NCBI GenBank assembly: GCA_019787685.1
Contig: JAHNUO010000015.1
Coordinates: 620,001-684,000, forward strand
Direction: 5' to 3'
DNA: 64,000 nucleotides
Source: Chiua virens
Lineage: Eukaryota > Basidiomycota > Agaricomycetes > Boletales > Boletaceae
Of this stretch, positions 9,146 to 19,969 are shown one piece after another. Each line of letters starts with the position of its first letter. The stretch's first letter is position 1. The translations under genes and the position numbers were made by a program. A model generated the notes under the pieces. It ran no database searches. It saw only the letters and a list, made by a program, of their open reading frames with translations, and was not told where the DNA came from.

Positions 9146-12100
9146 TTATGTGGAGTGAGGTCCAGGTTTGTCTGGGTACCGGAGATGAAACTCCATAACG
9201 ATTTCAGAGGCATGCCCGAGTTCGGTAGCCAACAACCAAGAAGTTTCTTCATCAGTGCCTTCGTAACCAGCCCATCATACCAAGTACAATAGTTTGCAAT
9301 TCTTCCTTCATCGATCTATTTTGGAATCAAGGATTTCGGAGATCTCGTACTCCGGTTCACTGTCTACTTCAATTGGAGGTGGTGGGGGTTGAACACGGTT
9401 TGGTATGGTGTTTGGAACACAAGGTTCTAATTGAGAGACGTGGAACACCGGGTGTACGGACTTCATGGAGTTGGGGAGATGGAGTGTGAAGGAGTGGGTC
9501 CCAGCTTGAGCGATGATGTTGTATGGCCCTAAATTCTTGTCGGAGAGTTTCTTAGAGGGCCAGGTAGTTCTGAAGTACTTAGCCTTGACGAATACCTGGT
9601 CTCCGACTTTGAAGTCCGGAGCCAGAGTTCACCTGGCGTCAGCAGGTCCTTGGTATCACTCTTGAGCGTGGGCCATTTCCTCTCGGAGGAATTGGTGGAG
9701 TGAGTCGAGATCAACGGAGTATTCGCATGCGTGTGCGGAGGTCATGTCCCATTCGGGGTACACGGAGATGTTTGGGTGGTAGCCCTTGTTGGCGAAGAAT
9801 GGAGAGACACTGGTGGTGGCGTTTGGAGCATTGTTGTATGAGAACTCCACGAGGGGCAGGAGTTCAGACCAGTCGTCCTGTTGGTAGTTACAGTAGACTT
9901 GGAGATATTGTTCTAGGGTCTGGTTCATACGCTCTGTCTGGCCATCTCCTTCAGGATGATAACCGGAGGTGAAATGGAGCCAGATGTCTAAGGCCTTTCC
10001 AAGGGACCTAAAGAAGTGTGACACGAATTCTGATCCGCAATCAGATGTAATGTGGGAAGGAACTCCGTGTTTCAAGAACACATGGAGAAGGAACAACTTA
10101 GCCAAGTCCAGGGATGTTATCGTGTCATAGGTGGGGATGAAGATGCACTGTTTTGACAGGCGATCTACTATGACTAGGATGGTGGTGTAACCAGAGGACA
10201 GAGGAAGCTGTTCAATGAAGTCCATTGATATGGAGTTCCAGGGACGTTTGGGGATGGGGAGTTGTTTCAGTAATCCATAAGGCTTATGTCTTGGAACCTT
10301 TGCACAAGCACAGGAGGTACAGGATGAGATATACTCTTTGACGAATGTCCTGATGCCAGGCCAAGTGTATTCGTGGCGAATAAGTTCCAAAGTGCGGTTT
10401 TGTCCAAAGTGTCTGGAGAGTGGATGGTCATGTTTGTATTGGAGTACTCGGAGTCGGAGATCATTGGAGTTGGGGATGTAGATATGATTGTCTAGGCGTA
10501 AGAAACCGTCTGAATCAACGTTCCAACGTGACTCTGAGGGTTCAGACTCGGACATGTGTACTGTGGCCAGAGGATCAGAGGGAAGAGCGGAGAGGATATC
10601 ATTATGAAGAGTTTTGAGGTCGAAGAGGGTGCTTGCTCGGAGTACCGGAGCAGTGAGACATGTTGCTCTAAGGGAAGACAGGAGCTGTTCTTGGGTAAAC
10701 ATGGGTTTGAAGTTGTGAGGATTGACGCAAGCATAGTCCCTATCCCCCTCTTTGGGATAGACGTCCCATCGTCGAGTGAGGGCATCGGGCTTAGCTCCGA
10801 GGCGTCCAGGTCGGAAACAAACAATCATATTGAATTGACTAAGGAACTCTGACCAGCGAGCTTGTCGCCAAGTCAAGAGTTTCATAGTAGAGAAATATTC
10901 GAGATTTTTGTGGTCAGTGACGATGTCAACCGGAGTACCGGAGCCTTCAAGGTAATGTCTCCAGGTTCAGAATGCTTCATGTATAGCAAGGAGTTCTTTG
11001 TCATGGGTGTCATAGTTGAGCTCCGGAGGAGACAACGTCCAAGAATAATATGCAACAGGCCAGACTTCATTGTCCGAGCACCGGATGGAGAGAATACCAG
11101 CGATAGCGTAGTCGGAGGCATCTGTTTCCATAATGAGGGGAGTGTCAGGGACCCAATGCGTTAGAACAGGTGCGGAGGTGAAAGCATCCTTAAGTTTCTG
11201 GAAGGTGGAGCAGCAGTCATCGCTGAAGTTCCACGGAGTGCCTTTGCAAGTCAGGCGAGTCAAAGGAACGACGATATCGGAGTAATTGGAGATGAAACAT
11301 CGGTAGAAATTTGCGAAACCGAGGAAGGACTGAATGTCCTTCACCTTGCGGGGTTCGGGCCAGTCTTGAATAGATTTGACTTTCTCCGGGGACATGGAGA
11401 GACCGGAGGGAGAGAGCTGGTAACTGAGATACTCGGTAGAGTCTGTAGACCATTCGCATTTTTCGGGTTTGGCGTAAAGATTGTTTTTGCGGAGTCTTCG
11501 GAGAACCTCTCGGACATGCTCCCAGTGGGAAGCTTTATCCGTCGAGTAGATTAAAATGTCGTCCAAGTAGACTATCACGCAAACATCTAATAGATCAGCA
11601 AAGATGGTATTGACAAACCGCTGGAAAGCCGCAGGGGCATTGGTCAAGCCGAAAGGCATGACAAGCCATTCGTAAGATCCGTAGCGTGTGTGGAATGAAG
11701 TCTTCCATTCATCTCCCTCGGCGATGCGGACTAAGTGGTAAGCGTGCCGGAGGTTGATTTTGGTGTAGATCTTTGCATTGCTCGGAGCGTCAAGGAGGTT
11801 GGAGATGCGGGGAAGTGGATAGTGGTCTTTCTTCGTGATCTTATTGAGTCCTCGGAAGTTGACGCAAAGGTGGAGTGAACCGTCCTTCTTGTGGACAAAG
11901 AGAACTGGAGCGACATGAGCGGAGGAGGAAGGGTGGATGAAGCCCATAGCGAGATGCTCATTGAGGAATGTACAGAGGGACCCAAGTTCGGATGGAGAAA
12001 GGGAATAGGTGGTTCCTACTGGAGGGGAAGCACCTTCCTTTAAATCGATCTTGAGGTCGTGCTCACGATGCGGAGCAAGCATGGACGCTTTGCTCTTACT

Positions 12101-12943
12101 GAACACATCGGTGAAGTTGTGGTATTCCGGAGGAATGGAGGAGAGATCGACAGGGGTTTTGGGGGAGGCAGAGACCGAGTGGAGCTCAGTTTCCTGGGGA
12201 CGGAGTTGCAGGCTGAATTGTACAGAGCCTTCAAGGTGGCATGCCAACGCAACAGCGGCTGCGTTGATAAGCGCAATGGGAGGAGCCTTTCGCTTGGAGA
12301 AATGCGGTGCATCTGAGGTGGTGGTGTCAGCCAGAGGAGGTAAGTCTGGGGGCTGCGGAGATGAGCTCGGAGGTGTTGGACTGGTGTGTTCAGGTGTGCA
12401 GAATGAGATACTGCTAGAAACCCAATCAATCAACGGATTGTGGCGGGTCAGCCAGTTATGTCCTAGAACAAGGGAACATGATCCATCCAACAGGGTGACA
12501 ATGAATGTCGTCAGAGTGATATCACCGGTTTCAAAATGTATAGAGAGGTCGATCACTTGAGTAATGGTTGAATTGGATGTTCCATCAAAGAGTCGGAGTT
12601 GAAGTGAGGGTACAGAGTAGGAGGAAATTTCATGGTCATTGACAAAGGTTGTATCTATGAAACAATTGGAGGAGCCGGAGTCTACAAGCACAGAGAAGGA
12701 AGGAATGTCATGGGAGACTATAGAGACAGAGGGCATAAGGGATTTGGGATCTGAAAGAGCGGATGCATTGAGATGTAGCTCCTTAGGTGCACGGGAGGTG
12801 TCAACGCAACCTTCCATCTGTGCGGAGTTGCAGAGATTGTGGACTATTTTTTTGCCTCCATGCTGGAGGTATCCAGTTTTGTTTCTGGAGTTGCGGTCTT
12901 TGTTGCATGAGCCTTGGATGCCCTGGATGAAGACTTGGAGCAA
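9146..12943 (-). pseudogene. E3 pol: protease-RT-RNase H-integrase-chromodomain with several TGA stops
   Basis: The frame overlaps gag by 100 nt and is -1 relative to it. It shows a protease motif (LVDSGSSNCFID), an RT with YLDD in VIVYLDDILIYS, RNase H up to HDKELLAIHEAF, then a TGA at 10967. The same frame reopens through the rest of RNase H and the integrase: zinc-binding CTSCACAK, core ITSDCGSEFVSH (Cys where a conserved Arg is usual) and HPEGDGQTERMNQ. TGA codons follow at 9656-9658 and 9629-9631, then the GDQVFVKAKYF segment, then a chromodomain (YEISEILDSK to WAGYEG) with TGA at 9308-9310 and 9275-9277. The natural end is TAA at 9146. The product is dead, but each domain is still readable. 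Confidence 0.88.
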
Positions 12944-14229
12944 TCCTTAGCCATGTGCCCGGATTTCCCGCAGAACATGCAGAGGTTATTGTCGAAATGA
13001 TGTTTGTGTTCTTCTGCAGTGAGTTTACTGTCCTTGCCTAACTTAGAAGAATAGTTGGGCTTCGGGACAGCGGGGGTAGTGGCAACTTTGCCTTTGGACT
13101 CCGAGGAGTCTTTTGACTTCTGGTTGCTGGAATGATTACCGGAGTTGGATGTGGAGTGTTTCTTGGAGGTCTTGGGTGCGGAGTTGTTAGAGGGTTGCTT
13201 TGTTTGGCAGTTTATCTCAGACTTGCGCTCCCAGTAGCACGCGTCAATACCTTGTGTGAGGTAGCGGAGTTGGACGAGGTCGGAGGGTTTGCCAACACAG
13301 GAGATCTCATCTTTGATGCAGTCAGGCAACCCATTGTAGAAATGGTGCCGGAGGGCACCTTCTCTGTAACCTCGGACTTGCAAAGCAATCCTGTTAAATT
13401 CAACAACGTACTTGTTGATACACTGTCCATCCTTCATAGAGAGATGATCAAGCTGATGCTCAGTATCTCTGATGGGGTCGTGAGGTCCAAAGTTCGTCTG
13501 GAGTTCCAAGACAAACTCGGTGTAGTTATCCATCCAGTCAGGATGGAGTGTCGAATCTTCCATCTGGAGTAGGTCCAGTTCGAACCATTCCAGAGCCATA
13601 CCCTTGAGGTAAGACTGCGTGAAGGTTACTTTGGCATGGTCTGTGCGGAAAGCATTAGGGCGGTCTTGGAAGTTTAGTTCACATTGGACCAGGAAGACTC
13701 GGAGTTTGCAGGGATCAGTCCCGTCAAACTGGTCTGGTTCCCGGACCTTAGTGCGGGGAGAGGAGTCGGAGGGAGGGCGATGGGACGAACAGGCAAGGTC
13801 ACGAATAGCATTGGCGAGCTGTCCGAGAACATTTTCAGCCTCGGTGAGGTCGTTCTCTGAGCGATATGAATTGGGGTTGGAGTCGTGGTCGGAACCAGGA
13901 TCATCTCTGGGGTAGTCTGGATCGTCCGGGTCATCATCACCTAACGCATTCTGTGGTGCAGTGATGGGTTCTTCGGAGAGTTTGGACGGAGTAGTATCTA
14001 GTCGTCCTCCGAGTGTGTGCTCTGCGATGCATGCTCCCGGAGTGGGAGTTTGTGGTATGCAACCTGCCATGGAGGCAGAAGGGGCATGTCTGGAGGAAAT
14101 GGTTCGGAATGGTTCGACAAGTTCTGCACCTCGATGAGTACTTCCATATTGTATGAGAGGGTTGAATCGTGGAGATATTGGTCGTGCGCCTTCAGCGCGG
14201 CTTCTGGATCTGGTTGCGTGCATAGCCAT
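12844..14229 (-). CDS. E3 gag, 461 aa
   Basis: This is the structural polyprotein of E3. The first ~170 residues are low-complexity and acidic (repeated DDPDDPDYPRDD-like stretches). A Ty3-type capsid region follows (KLRVFLVQCELNFQDRP, VTFTQSYLKGMALEWFE, GYREGALRHHFYNGLP). The C-terminus has a Ser/Lys/Asn-rich linker and one zinc knuckle (CMFCGKSGHMAKDC). The frame is intact from the ATG at 14229, 25 nt beyond the primer site, to the TAG at 12844, which follows the slippery heptamer. Confidence 0.87.
   Translation of the reverse strand: MAMHATRSRSRAEGARPISPRFNPLIQYGSTHRGAELVEPFRTISSRHAPSASMAGCIPQTPTPGACIAEHTLGGRLDTTPSKLSEEPITAPQNALGDDDPDDPDYPRDDPGSDHDSNPNSYRSENDLTEAENVLGQLANAIRDLACSSHRPPSDSSPRTKVREPDQFDGTDPCKLRVFLVQCELNFQDRPNAFRTDHAKVTFTQSYLKGMALEWFELDLLQMEDSTLHPDWMDNYTEFVLELQTNFGPHDPIRDTEHQLDHLSMKDGQCINKYVVEFNRIALQVRGYREGALRHHFYNGLPDCIKDEISCVGKPSDLVQLRYLTQGIDACYWERKSEINCQTKQPSNNSAPKTSKKHSTSNSGNHSSNQKSKDSSESKGKVATTPAVPKPNYSSKLGKDSKLTAEEHKHHFDNNLCMFCGKSGHMAKDCSKSSSRASKAHATKTATPETKLDTSSMEAKK
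12847..12853 (-). promoter_or_regulatory. E3 gag-pol -1 frameshift heptamer A AAA AAA
   Basis: Seven A residues lie in register as A AAA AAA directly before the gag TAG (12846-12844). A one-base backward slip enters the pol frame, which is open here. It occupies the same position relative to the gag stop as the E2 signal but has a different heptamer. I see no strong stem downstream, only a weak 4-5 bp candidate. Confidence 0.6.
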
Positions 14230-14253
14230 GTTCAGTGACTAGTGACAAGTGGA

Positions 14254-14264
14254 AGTCTGAATAT
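14254..14264 (-). other. E3 self-priming primer-binding site (11 nt)
   Basis: The minus strand reads ATATTCAGACT, starting 2 nt after the 5' LTR end. It is the exact complement of AGTCTGAATAT in the LTR (14502-14492), 34 nt downstream of the start of TATATAAA (14536-14529). Length (11 nt) and position match the self-priming arrangement of Tf1. The 2-nt offset is the same as in E2, although the sequences are unrelated. Confidence 0.75.
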
Positions 14265-14266
14265 AC

Positions 14267-14684
14267 TGTTAAGACCAGGTCTACTTGGGGTATGAACTCC
14301 GGAACTCTGGAGTTATTCTTGCGGAGGGACTTGGCTTCACCGTGTGTGGTGTGCCCTTGTCACGAGTCTGTCCTTTATTTCAGAGAACAGAGAACGGAGG
14401 TCGGAGGTGAGACTTAACACCGAAGTGAAGTCGAGCAGAGGTAAGACCGTCAAGGTCTTATGGAGTTCGGAGGGAATAGAAGGTAAAACTAATATTCAGA
14501 CTGAGGGTACAAAGTTGGAGTACTACAGTTTATATACTCGGAGTAGAATGGAGATTAGTAACGGGGTTGGTAAGAAACTGAGTAAGACAGAAATTGGGAA
14601 AGTATGTAACCAGAGTGGAGCTGGGTATGTACAGAGGCCAGAGCTGTGCTGTTAAGCGAGACACAGGTTATTACTAATGTAACA
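14267..14684 (-). repeat. E3 5' LTR (418 bp)
   Basis: The termini TGTTA (14267) and TAACA (14684) form an inverted repeat. It contains TATATAAA (14536-14529, minus) and the inferred RNA start near 14502. An alternative right end at 14812 (TGATCC on the minus strand) is possible because 14685-14812 has the same GGAGT/CCGGAG-rich texture, but the inverted termini favour 14684. Confidence 0.65.
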
Positions 14685-14813
14685 CTAGTACGAAAAGAGA
14701 CAAGAGGAAATCGAGAAGGTTCTAAGTGAAGTCCGGAGATCAGGAGTTGTATCCGGAGAGAGATTGTACCGGAGTTATGAAGGAGTAAACCCAGAGATCT
14801 CGGAGTTGGATCA
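14685..14813. other. Unassigned 129-bp segment between the E3 LTR and E4
   Basis: A GGAG/CCGGA-rich stretch with no open frame or LTR end of its own. It resembles E3 LTR sequence in texture and may be part of that LTR or a remnant of another copy. It abuts E4 coding sequence, so the 5' part of E4 was lost at this point. Confidence 0.4.
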
Positions 14814-16774
14814 ATGAGATATATGGGATATGACATTGTCCGTCGTTTTCCAGAAGACCCACTCAACTCACTTCCACATCTATCCCCTAATCCACCACCA
14901 TTCTCACCCAGAAAGCGCATCACACACGAACGGATGACCAATCTTGGCATCTTTTCCAACAAATTCTTACTACTGGAGGAACAGAAACTCGCTGCACACG
15001 TTTTACAAAACAATGAATTGGGTCTTGCATGGGATGAAACCGAGAAAGGACACTTCCGTGACAACTATTTCCCACCCGTAGTCATCCCAATCATCGAGCA
15101 CATGCCATGGGTCCAACGTCAGCCACCAATCCCACCCAGAATCCGTGACGAAGTCATCCAGCTCATTAAATCAAAGATCGCATCCGAAGTCTATGAGCCT
15201 TCAAACAGCTTGTACCAGTCGAAATGGTTTTGTGTCATGAAGAAGAATGGATCTGTCCACATTGTTCACAACCTACAGCCGCTCAATGCTGTCACTGTTA
15301 AAGACGCTGCCACTCTCCCATACGTCGAGATGTTTGCCAAGCAATCCGCAGGCCATGCAATCTACACCATGATGGATTTATTTGTCGGATTCGATCACCA
15401 TGCTCTTGCTGAAGATTCCCGTGACCTCACGACATTCCAGACACCTCTCGGGACCTTCCATCTTACATTGCTTCCTATGGGATGGACAGATTCACCTGCC
15501 GTTTTCCAGAACAATGTCGCATTCATTCTCCAAGCCGAAATCGACATTGCCCTGAATTTCCAAGATGATATCAATGTTCTCGGCCTGCATACACGCTATG
15601 AACTTCCCGATGGTACCTACAAAACCATAGCTGACAACCCAGGTATCTGCCGCTTCGTATGGGAGCATTGTGTTGATGTCAACCGTGTTTTACATTGTTT
15701 GAAGCACGCCGGAGCTACTGTATCTGCGAAGAAGCTTTTTCTTTGCCAACCCAAAGTCATTGTCGTTGGACAGTCCTGCAATTACAATGGGCGTGTCCCA
15801 GACCAGTCGAAAGTCATGAAAATCACAAAATGGCCCAGCCCATGCCAGTCTCGCACAGAAGTCCACGGATTCTTAGGGACAACAGGAACTGTCCAGAATT
15901 GGATCAAGGATTATGCAAAGATTGCTTGACCACTCATTGACCTAACTCGCGATGCCATTCCCTTCACTTGGACTGATGAGCACCGGAATGCAATGAACCA
16001 CCTCAAAGCCGCTGTAGTTAGCTCGCCCACAATCCGCCCGATTGATTACACCTCTGCATGCCCTGTCATCCTTGCCGTTGACTCATCCTGCATCGCAGTT
16101 GGATATATTCTCTACCAAGAAGATGAAAACCAAGCATGTCACCCCTCTTGTTTCGGATCCATCACATGGAACGATCGCGAATCTCGCTACTCGCAGGCCA
16201 AAATCAAATTATACGGTCTATTTCGTGCACTCCGATCTGTTAAAGTCTGGATCATCGGCATCAAGAAACTCATTGTTGAAGTCGACGTGAAGTATATTAA
16301 AGGCATGCTGAACAATCCAGACATCCAGCTGAACACCGCAATGAACCACTGGATCGTGGGTATTCTCATGTTCAATTTCAAGCTCAAACATGTTCCCGCA
16401 TCACGCCACCAAGGCCCAGATGGCCTTTCACACCGAAGAAAAGGAGAAGATGAGGAGAACGACGAGGAAGAAGAAGAAGCAGAGGTTGAGGAATGGCTTG
16501 ATGAAGCATTAGGATTAGGAATCTGGATTTCAAAGGTGATCGAGGACGAAATTTTTCAGAATCCCCAGGGAGGAGGAGGACCACTAGTCCTCTCAGCAAC
16601 AAATGGATCAGACGATGAAGACATTACCCTACCGACGAGCGAAGCAATGAAGCAGCATGATCGCGAACTCAAGGACATTTTTCAGTTTCTCTCCACTCTC
16701 TCGATCCCATCCAACATTGCAGACAATCAACACAGCCGTTTTATCAAACGCACAACCGAGTTCTTCATATCTGC

Positions 16775-17505
16775 TGTTACAATTTCTTTCTTTCATCTCA
16801 CTTGTACGTTTTCTCTTCACTCGATACCTAGGTATCATTGTACGTTCATCCGTACTCGTTCCACTTTTACCTTTGTAACTCCGCACCGGCTTTACCCGAG
16901 TGCTTACGCTTCCCTTTCTCGTCATCATCCGATGGCATTGCACTTACTCATTCACTTCTTGTCATCATCCGATGGCTTCGCATTTGTCATTTCATCTTCG
17001 TCATTGTCCGTTGCCTTCGCATTGTACGATTCCCTTTTTGATTACTGCGCACTTCTTTTGGCCCTTTGGCCCTTCCGCTCTTCTGGCCTTCCCCTTCTAG
17101 TTACTTGGTCCGTGTGCAGTTCTCGTAGTATAAATACCTCGCAGCGATACTCTGTACAGTAGTCTTGATCTCTGCAATCTAGCTGAGTATCTCTGCTCCA
17201 CTCGGACCCCTTCCTTGTGAACACTCGACCAGGGACTTCTCTCGTTGTCCCTTGACCCAACACTCGGACTCTTCAGAGTCAACCCTCGTCCCTCAACCGT
17301 CCCTCGGGTATAGATTCCCAACCGGACAACTCTCAGCAACGCCTGAGTTTTCACTCGTCTCTCTGGTAGCAATCCACTGACCAGAAACCCTCGTTCGACT
17401 CTTCAGCGCACCATGTATCAAGTGGTGGTTGTTTGAGTTATCGCAGCCACTTGGTACTTGGCGCTTTTGCGGCTACGTTAGGTCCTACCCGGAACTATCG
17501 TAACA
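16775..17505 (+). repeat. Solo LTR of the E2 family with TSD TCTGC
   Basis: This 731-bp LTR runs from TGTTACAATTTC to CTATCGTAACA and is flanked by TCTGC at 16770-16774 and 17506-17510. It is in sense orientation on the plus strand, with TATAAATA at 17129-17136 and the inferred RNA start GTAGTCTTGATCT at 17159-17171. It carries both copies of the 40-bp unit, as in the E2 5' LTR. It splits the RNase H/integrase part of E4. A solo LTR arises when two LTRs of one element recombine and the interior is lost. Confidence 0.95.
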
Positions 17506-18356
17506 TCTGCAGATCATCTCTGGCGCAAAGAATCCACCGGACGATATCAGAAAGTCTTATTCGGATTGGATCGCATTCGCTTTCTCAAGGAAACACACGA
17601 CAAGCTCAGCCACAAGGGAATTTATGCTACCCGCCGCACCATTGCTGACCACTTCTGGTGGCCATCACTTACAGCAGACGTTGCCTGGTACATCAAGACA
17701 TGTCATCAGTGCCAGATCCGCTCAGTCAAGAAGGTCGTCACTCTACCTGTCGTCGCTACACCAGCACCACTCTTCTGCAAAGTGTATGTCGATTCCATGC
17801 ACATGCTGACTGCACAGGGATACTCGTACATCATCCAAGCTCACTGCTCACTCACCAGATGGCTGGAATGGCGGAAACTCAAGAATGAGACCGCATGCAC
17901 TGTCAGATCCTTTATATTTGAAGAGATTTTATGCAGATGGGGAGGTCTTGAGGAGATCGTCACAGATAACAGAACCCCGTTTGTCGCTGCACTCAACTGG
18001 CTTGCCGAGAAGTATCACATCCGCCACATTCACATTTCCGCATACAACTCAAAAGCAAATGGCATTGTTGAATGCTCGCACCGTACCATCCGTGACTCAC
18101 TCGTCAAAGCATGTAACAGGGATATCACACAATGGCCATCACTCGCCCCGCATGTCTTTTGGGCCAATCACGTCACAACCTGCAAAGCAACCAGACACAC
18201 ACCGTACTACATGGCTCATGGCACCGAGCTGCTCCTTCCATTCAACATCACTGAGGCCACGTTCCTCATTCCACACATAACCAAGCATGTCATGACCGAC
18301 GAGCTCATTGCCATCTGCACTCACCAGCTTGTGAAACAAGACGAAGACTTATCCGT

Positions 18357-18989
18357 TGTAACAACCTAGAACAAACGTAGACTATGAGTTACTTGCGAGT
18401 GGTTGTAGTGGTCAGTGTAAGGGTTGAATGCAAGTGAGTCTAACGAGTGAGGCGAGAACTACATAGGTGATCCGTCTATGAGAGACAATGAAGGAAAACC
18501 AGAGGTGAACTTTGTTAGAGTTCCCTGGTGCTGCATTCAAGTCTTTATATACTAAAAGTACAATCGGAGCTACAATCGGAGTATGAATACATAGATAAGT
18601 ATGAGTGTCCTGATTGGTAGATAAGGTGAGATAACATGAGGTATATGCATGTATGTGAGTCATAGATAAAGACATGAGGAAACAATGCTGTAACAATGCG
18701 GTATAAGCATGTTATAAGATAAGCACTGCTTTAATAATAGGTATGAGTCATAGGGAATCATAGATAAGAGATAACGTGTGAATACACGTGTGTTGTGCAT
18801 GGTTATGACATCATGTGATAACACGTGTCTAATCATAGTGAGTCATAAAGGGTTGGCCAATAGGATATGATCCTGAGTATAGCCTTGACATGAGGCAATA
18901 TATGCCGTAATAGATATTGTGTATCTTGTATGATGGATGAGAGTGTTGAGTAGGAAGGCGAAAGAATAATGTGAAACGTGATTGTAACA
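18357..18989 (-). repeat. Solo LTR of another family with TSD TCCGT
   Basis: This 633-bp unit is flanked by TCCGT at 18352-18356 and 18990-18994. On the minus strand it begins TGTTACAATCACG and ends GTTGTTACA, with TATATAAAG at 18551-18543. It shares only the terminal TGTTACAAT with the E2 LTR family. It interrupts the integrase C-terminal region of E4 between an LSV and an IHDQ segment that join in frame. Confidence 0.92.
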
Positions 18990-19406
18990 TCCGTGATCCA
19001 CGACCAGATCTTGCACAGTCGCTTCTCATCCGTCACCGACTTCAAACGTCGCCTGGCACATGCAATTCGCGATCACGATTTCTGCCCTGGATCGCTCGTC
19101 CTCATCTTGAACAAAAAGATCAAACCCGCATCCAACGTGAAGTGTCACCCATGCTACTTTGGTCCCATGGTCGTCATCTCTCGTTCCCACAATAACAGCT
19201 CCTACCGTCTTGCCGAAGTCGACGGAACTGTTTCGAAGCTTCGTTTTGCTGCATTCCGCCTCATTCCATACTATCCCCGTTCACCCACTCATGTCGATGT
19301 CACTCACTTTGTCGATCCATCAGATCTTGCTGGTCTCACTGCCGAAGAAGAACCTTAGGTGTTTGCAGAGCGACTGGGACAGTCACTATTCGAAGTGAAA
19401 GGGAGG

Positions 19407-19969
19407 TGTAAGGATTGCTACGCATCCGGCTACAGATCTGGTCCAAGCAACCACTGCCTTTTCATTTTATTTGTCAGCGTTATTCAGCACTATTCAGTCG
19501 TTTCTAAGCTCTCTGTTTACCATACACTTCATAGCCTTTTCACTTTCGTATATAAGCCTCCTTGTACGTTCGTCTCCATCATCATAATAATCAGTCTTAG
19601 AGTCCAATCCCGATCGTTTCAGCTCAATCTGAAGTATTCCGACGTTCCGCACGCCTTCCGAGTCTCCCGATTCCGCACGTTCTCCGACTCTCTCTATGCA
19701 CGGACGCATTCTCTCCTTCTCGCACACTCAACAAACCATCTACCGGCTCAGTCACCTTCCCCTTTCGCACTCGCACTCGCCTTCCACGTTTCGCCAACAC
19801 AGCGGAGCGTGCCGCTACACGTTTCTCTTAGCTGTGCAGTAGCCATAGTACTATTAGTACTAGTCTGATCTATCGGCCACGATTCGCCCTAAGCCTCTTT
19901 GTTTCAGATATAAAGTTTCCTGTTCAAGATCAACGTTTCAGTGATTCGACACCGATAACTAGGCTTACA
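19407..19969 (+). repeat. E4 3' LTR (563 bp)
   Basis: It starts TGTAAG directly after the polypurine tract and ends CTTACA, a 6-bp inverted terminal repeat. TATATAAG lies at 19549-19556. The next 5 bp (CCGAA) would be the target duplication, but the left copy cannot be checked because the 5' end of E4 is gone. Confidence 0.75.

Larger units (their letters stand above)
9146..14684 (-). mobile_element. E3: Ty3/gypsy chromovirus lacking its 3' LTR
   Basis: Read on the minus strand: 5' LTR (14684-14267), self-priming site (14264-14254), gag (14229-12844), an A AAA AAA frameshift heptamer (12853-12847) and pol with RT, integrase and chromodomain, ending at a TAA at 9148-9146. No LTR or polypurine tract follows; the sequence runs into the acidic fragment and the E2 LTR, so the 3' end was lost. 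pol has at least five in-frame TGA codons (10967, 9656, 9629, 9308, 9275). At four of them chromoviruses normally have arginine. Confidence 0.88.
14814..19358 (+). pseudogene. E4 pol (reverse transcriptase, RNase H, integrase), interrupted and with one nonsense codon
   Basis: The frame begins inside a conserved block (RYMGYDIVRRFPEDP) seen in a basidiomycete family usually annotated as reverse transcriptase-RNase H-integrase. The RT has VMKKNGSVHIVHNLQPLN, a PMGWTDSPAVFQ block and FQDD in place of the usual YxDD active site. In the RT connection an in-frame TGA (15927-15929) replaces the Arg expected in IA-R-PLIDLT. RNase H follows (VDSSCIAVGYILYQ; DVKYIKGML). After the 16775-17505 insertion come the integrase zinc-binding region (HDKLSHKG; CHQCQIRS) and catalytic core (VDSMHM; VTDNRTPF; GIVECSHRTI). 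After the 18357-18989 insertion the C-terminal domain (GSLVLILNKKIKP) runs to a TAG at 19358. Confidence 0.85.
14814..19969 (+). mobile_element. E4: divergent RT-RNase H-integrase LTR element carrying two nested solo LTRs
   Basis: This is a plus-strand element with a single long pol frame, a polypurine tract (GAAGTGAAAGGGAGG, about 19392-19406) and a 3' LTR (19407-19969). The 5' LTR and gag are missing; the left edge meets unassigned sequence at 14813. Two solo LTRs of other families split the frame at 16775-17505 and 18357-18989. Ignoring each insertion together with one copy of its 5-bp duplication, the frame is continuous. E4 was therefore intact at those sites when they landed, and it is the oldest visible element here. 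Confidence 0.88.

Noticed and set aside
14685..14812. Extending the E3 LTR to 14812
   Set aside because: The texture is similar, but the TGTTA/TAACA inverted termini at 14267 and 14684 are a better LTR pair. Kept as an unassigned segment.
14555..15064. Minus-strand frame overlapping the E3 LTR and E4 start
   Set aside because: It has no recognisable domain, and the plus strand encodes the conserved start of E4 pol from 14814.
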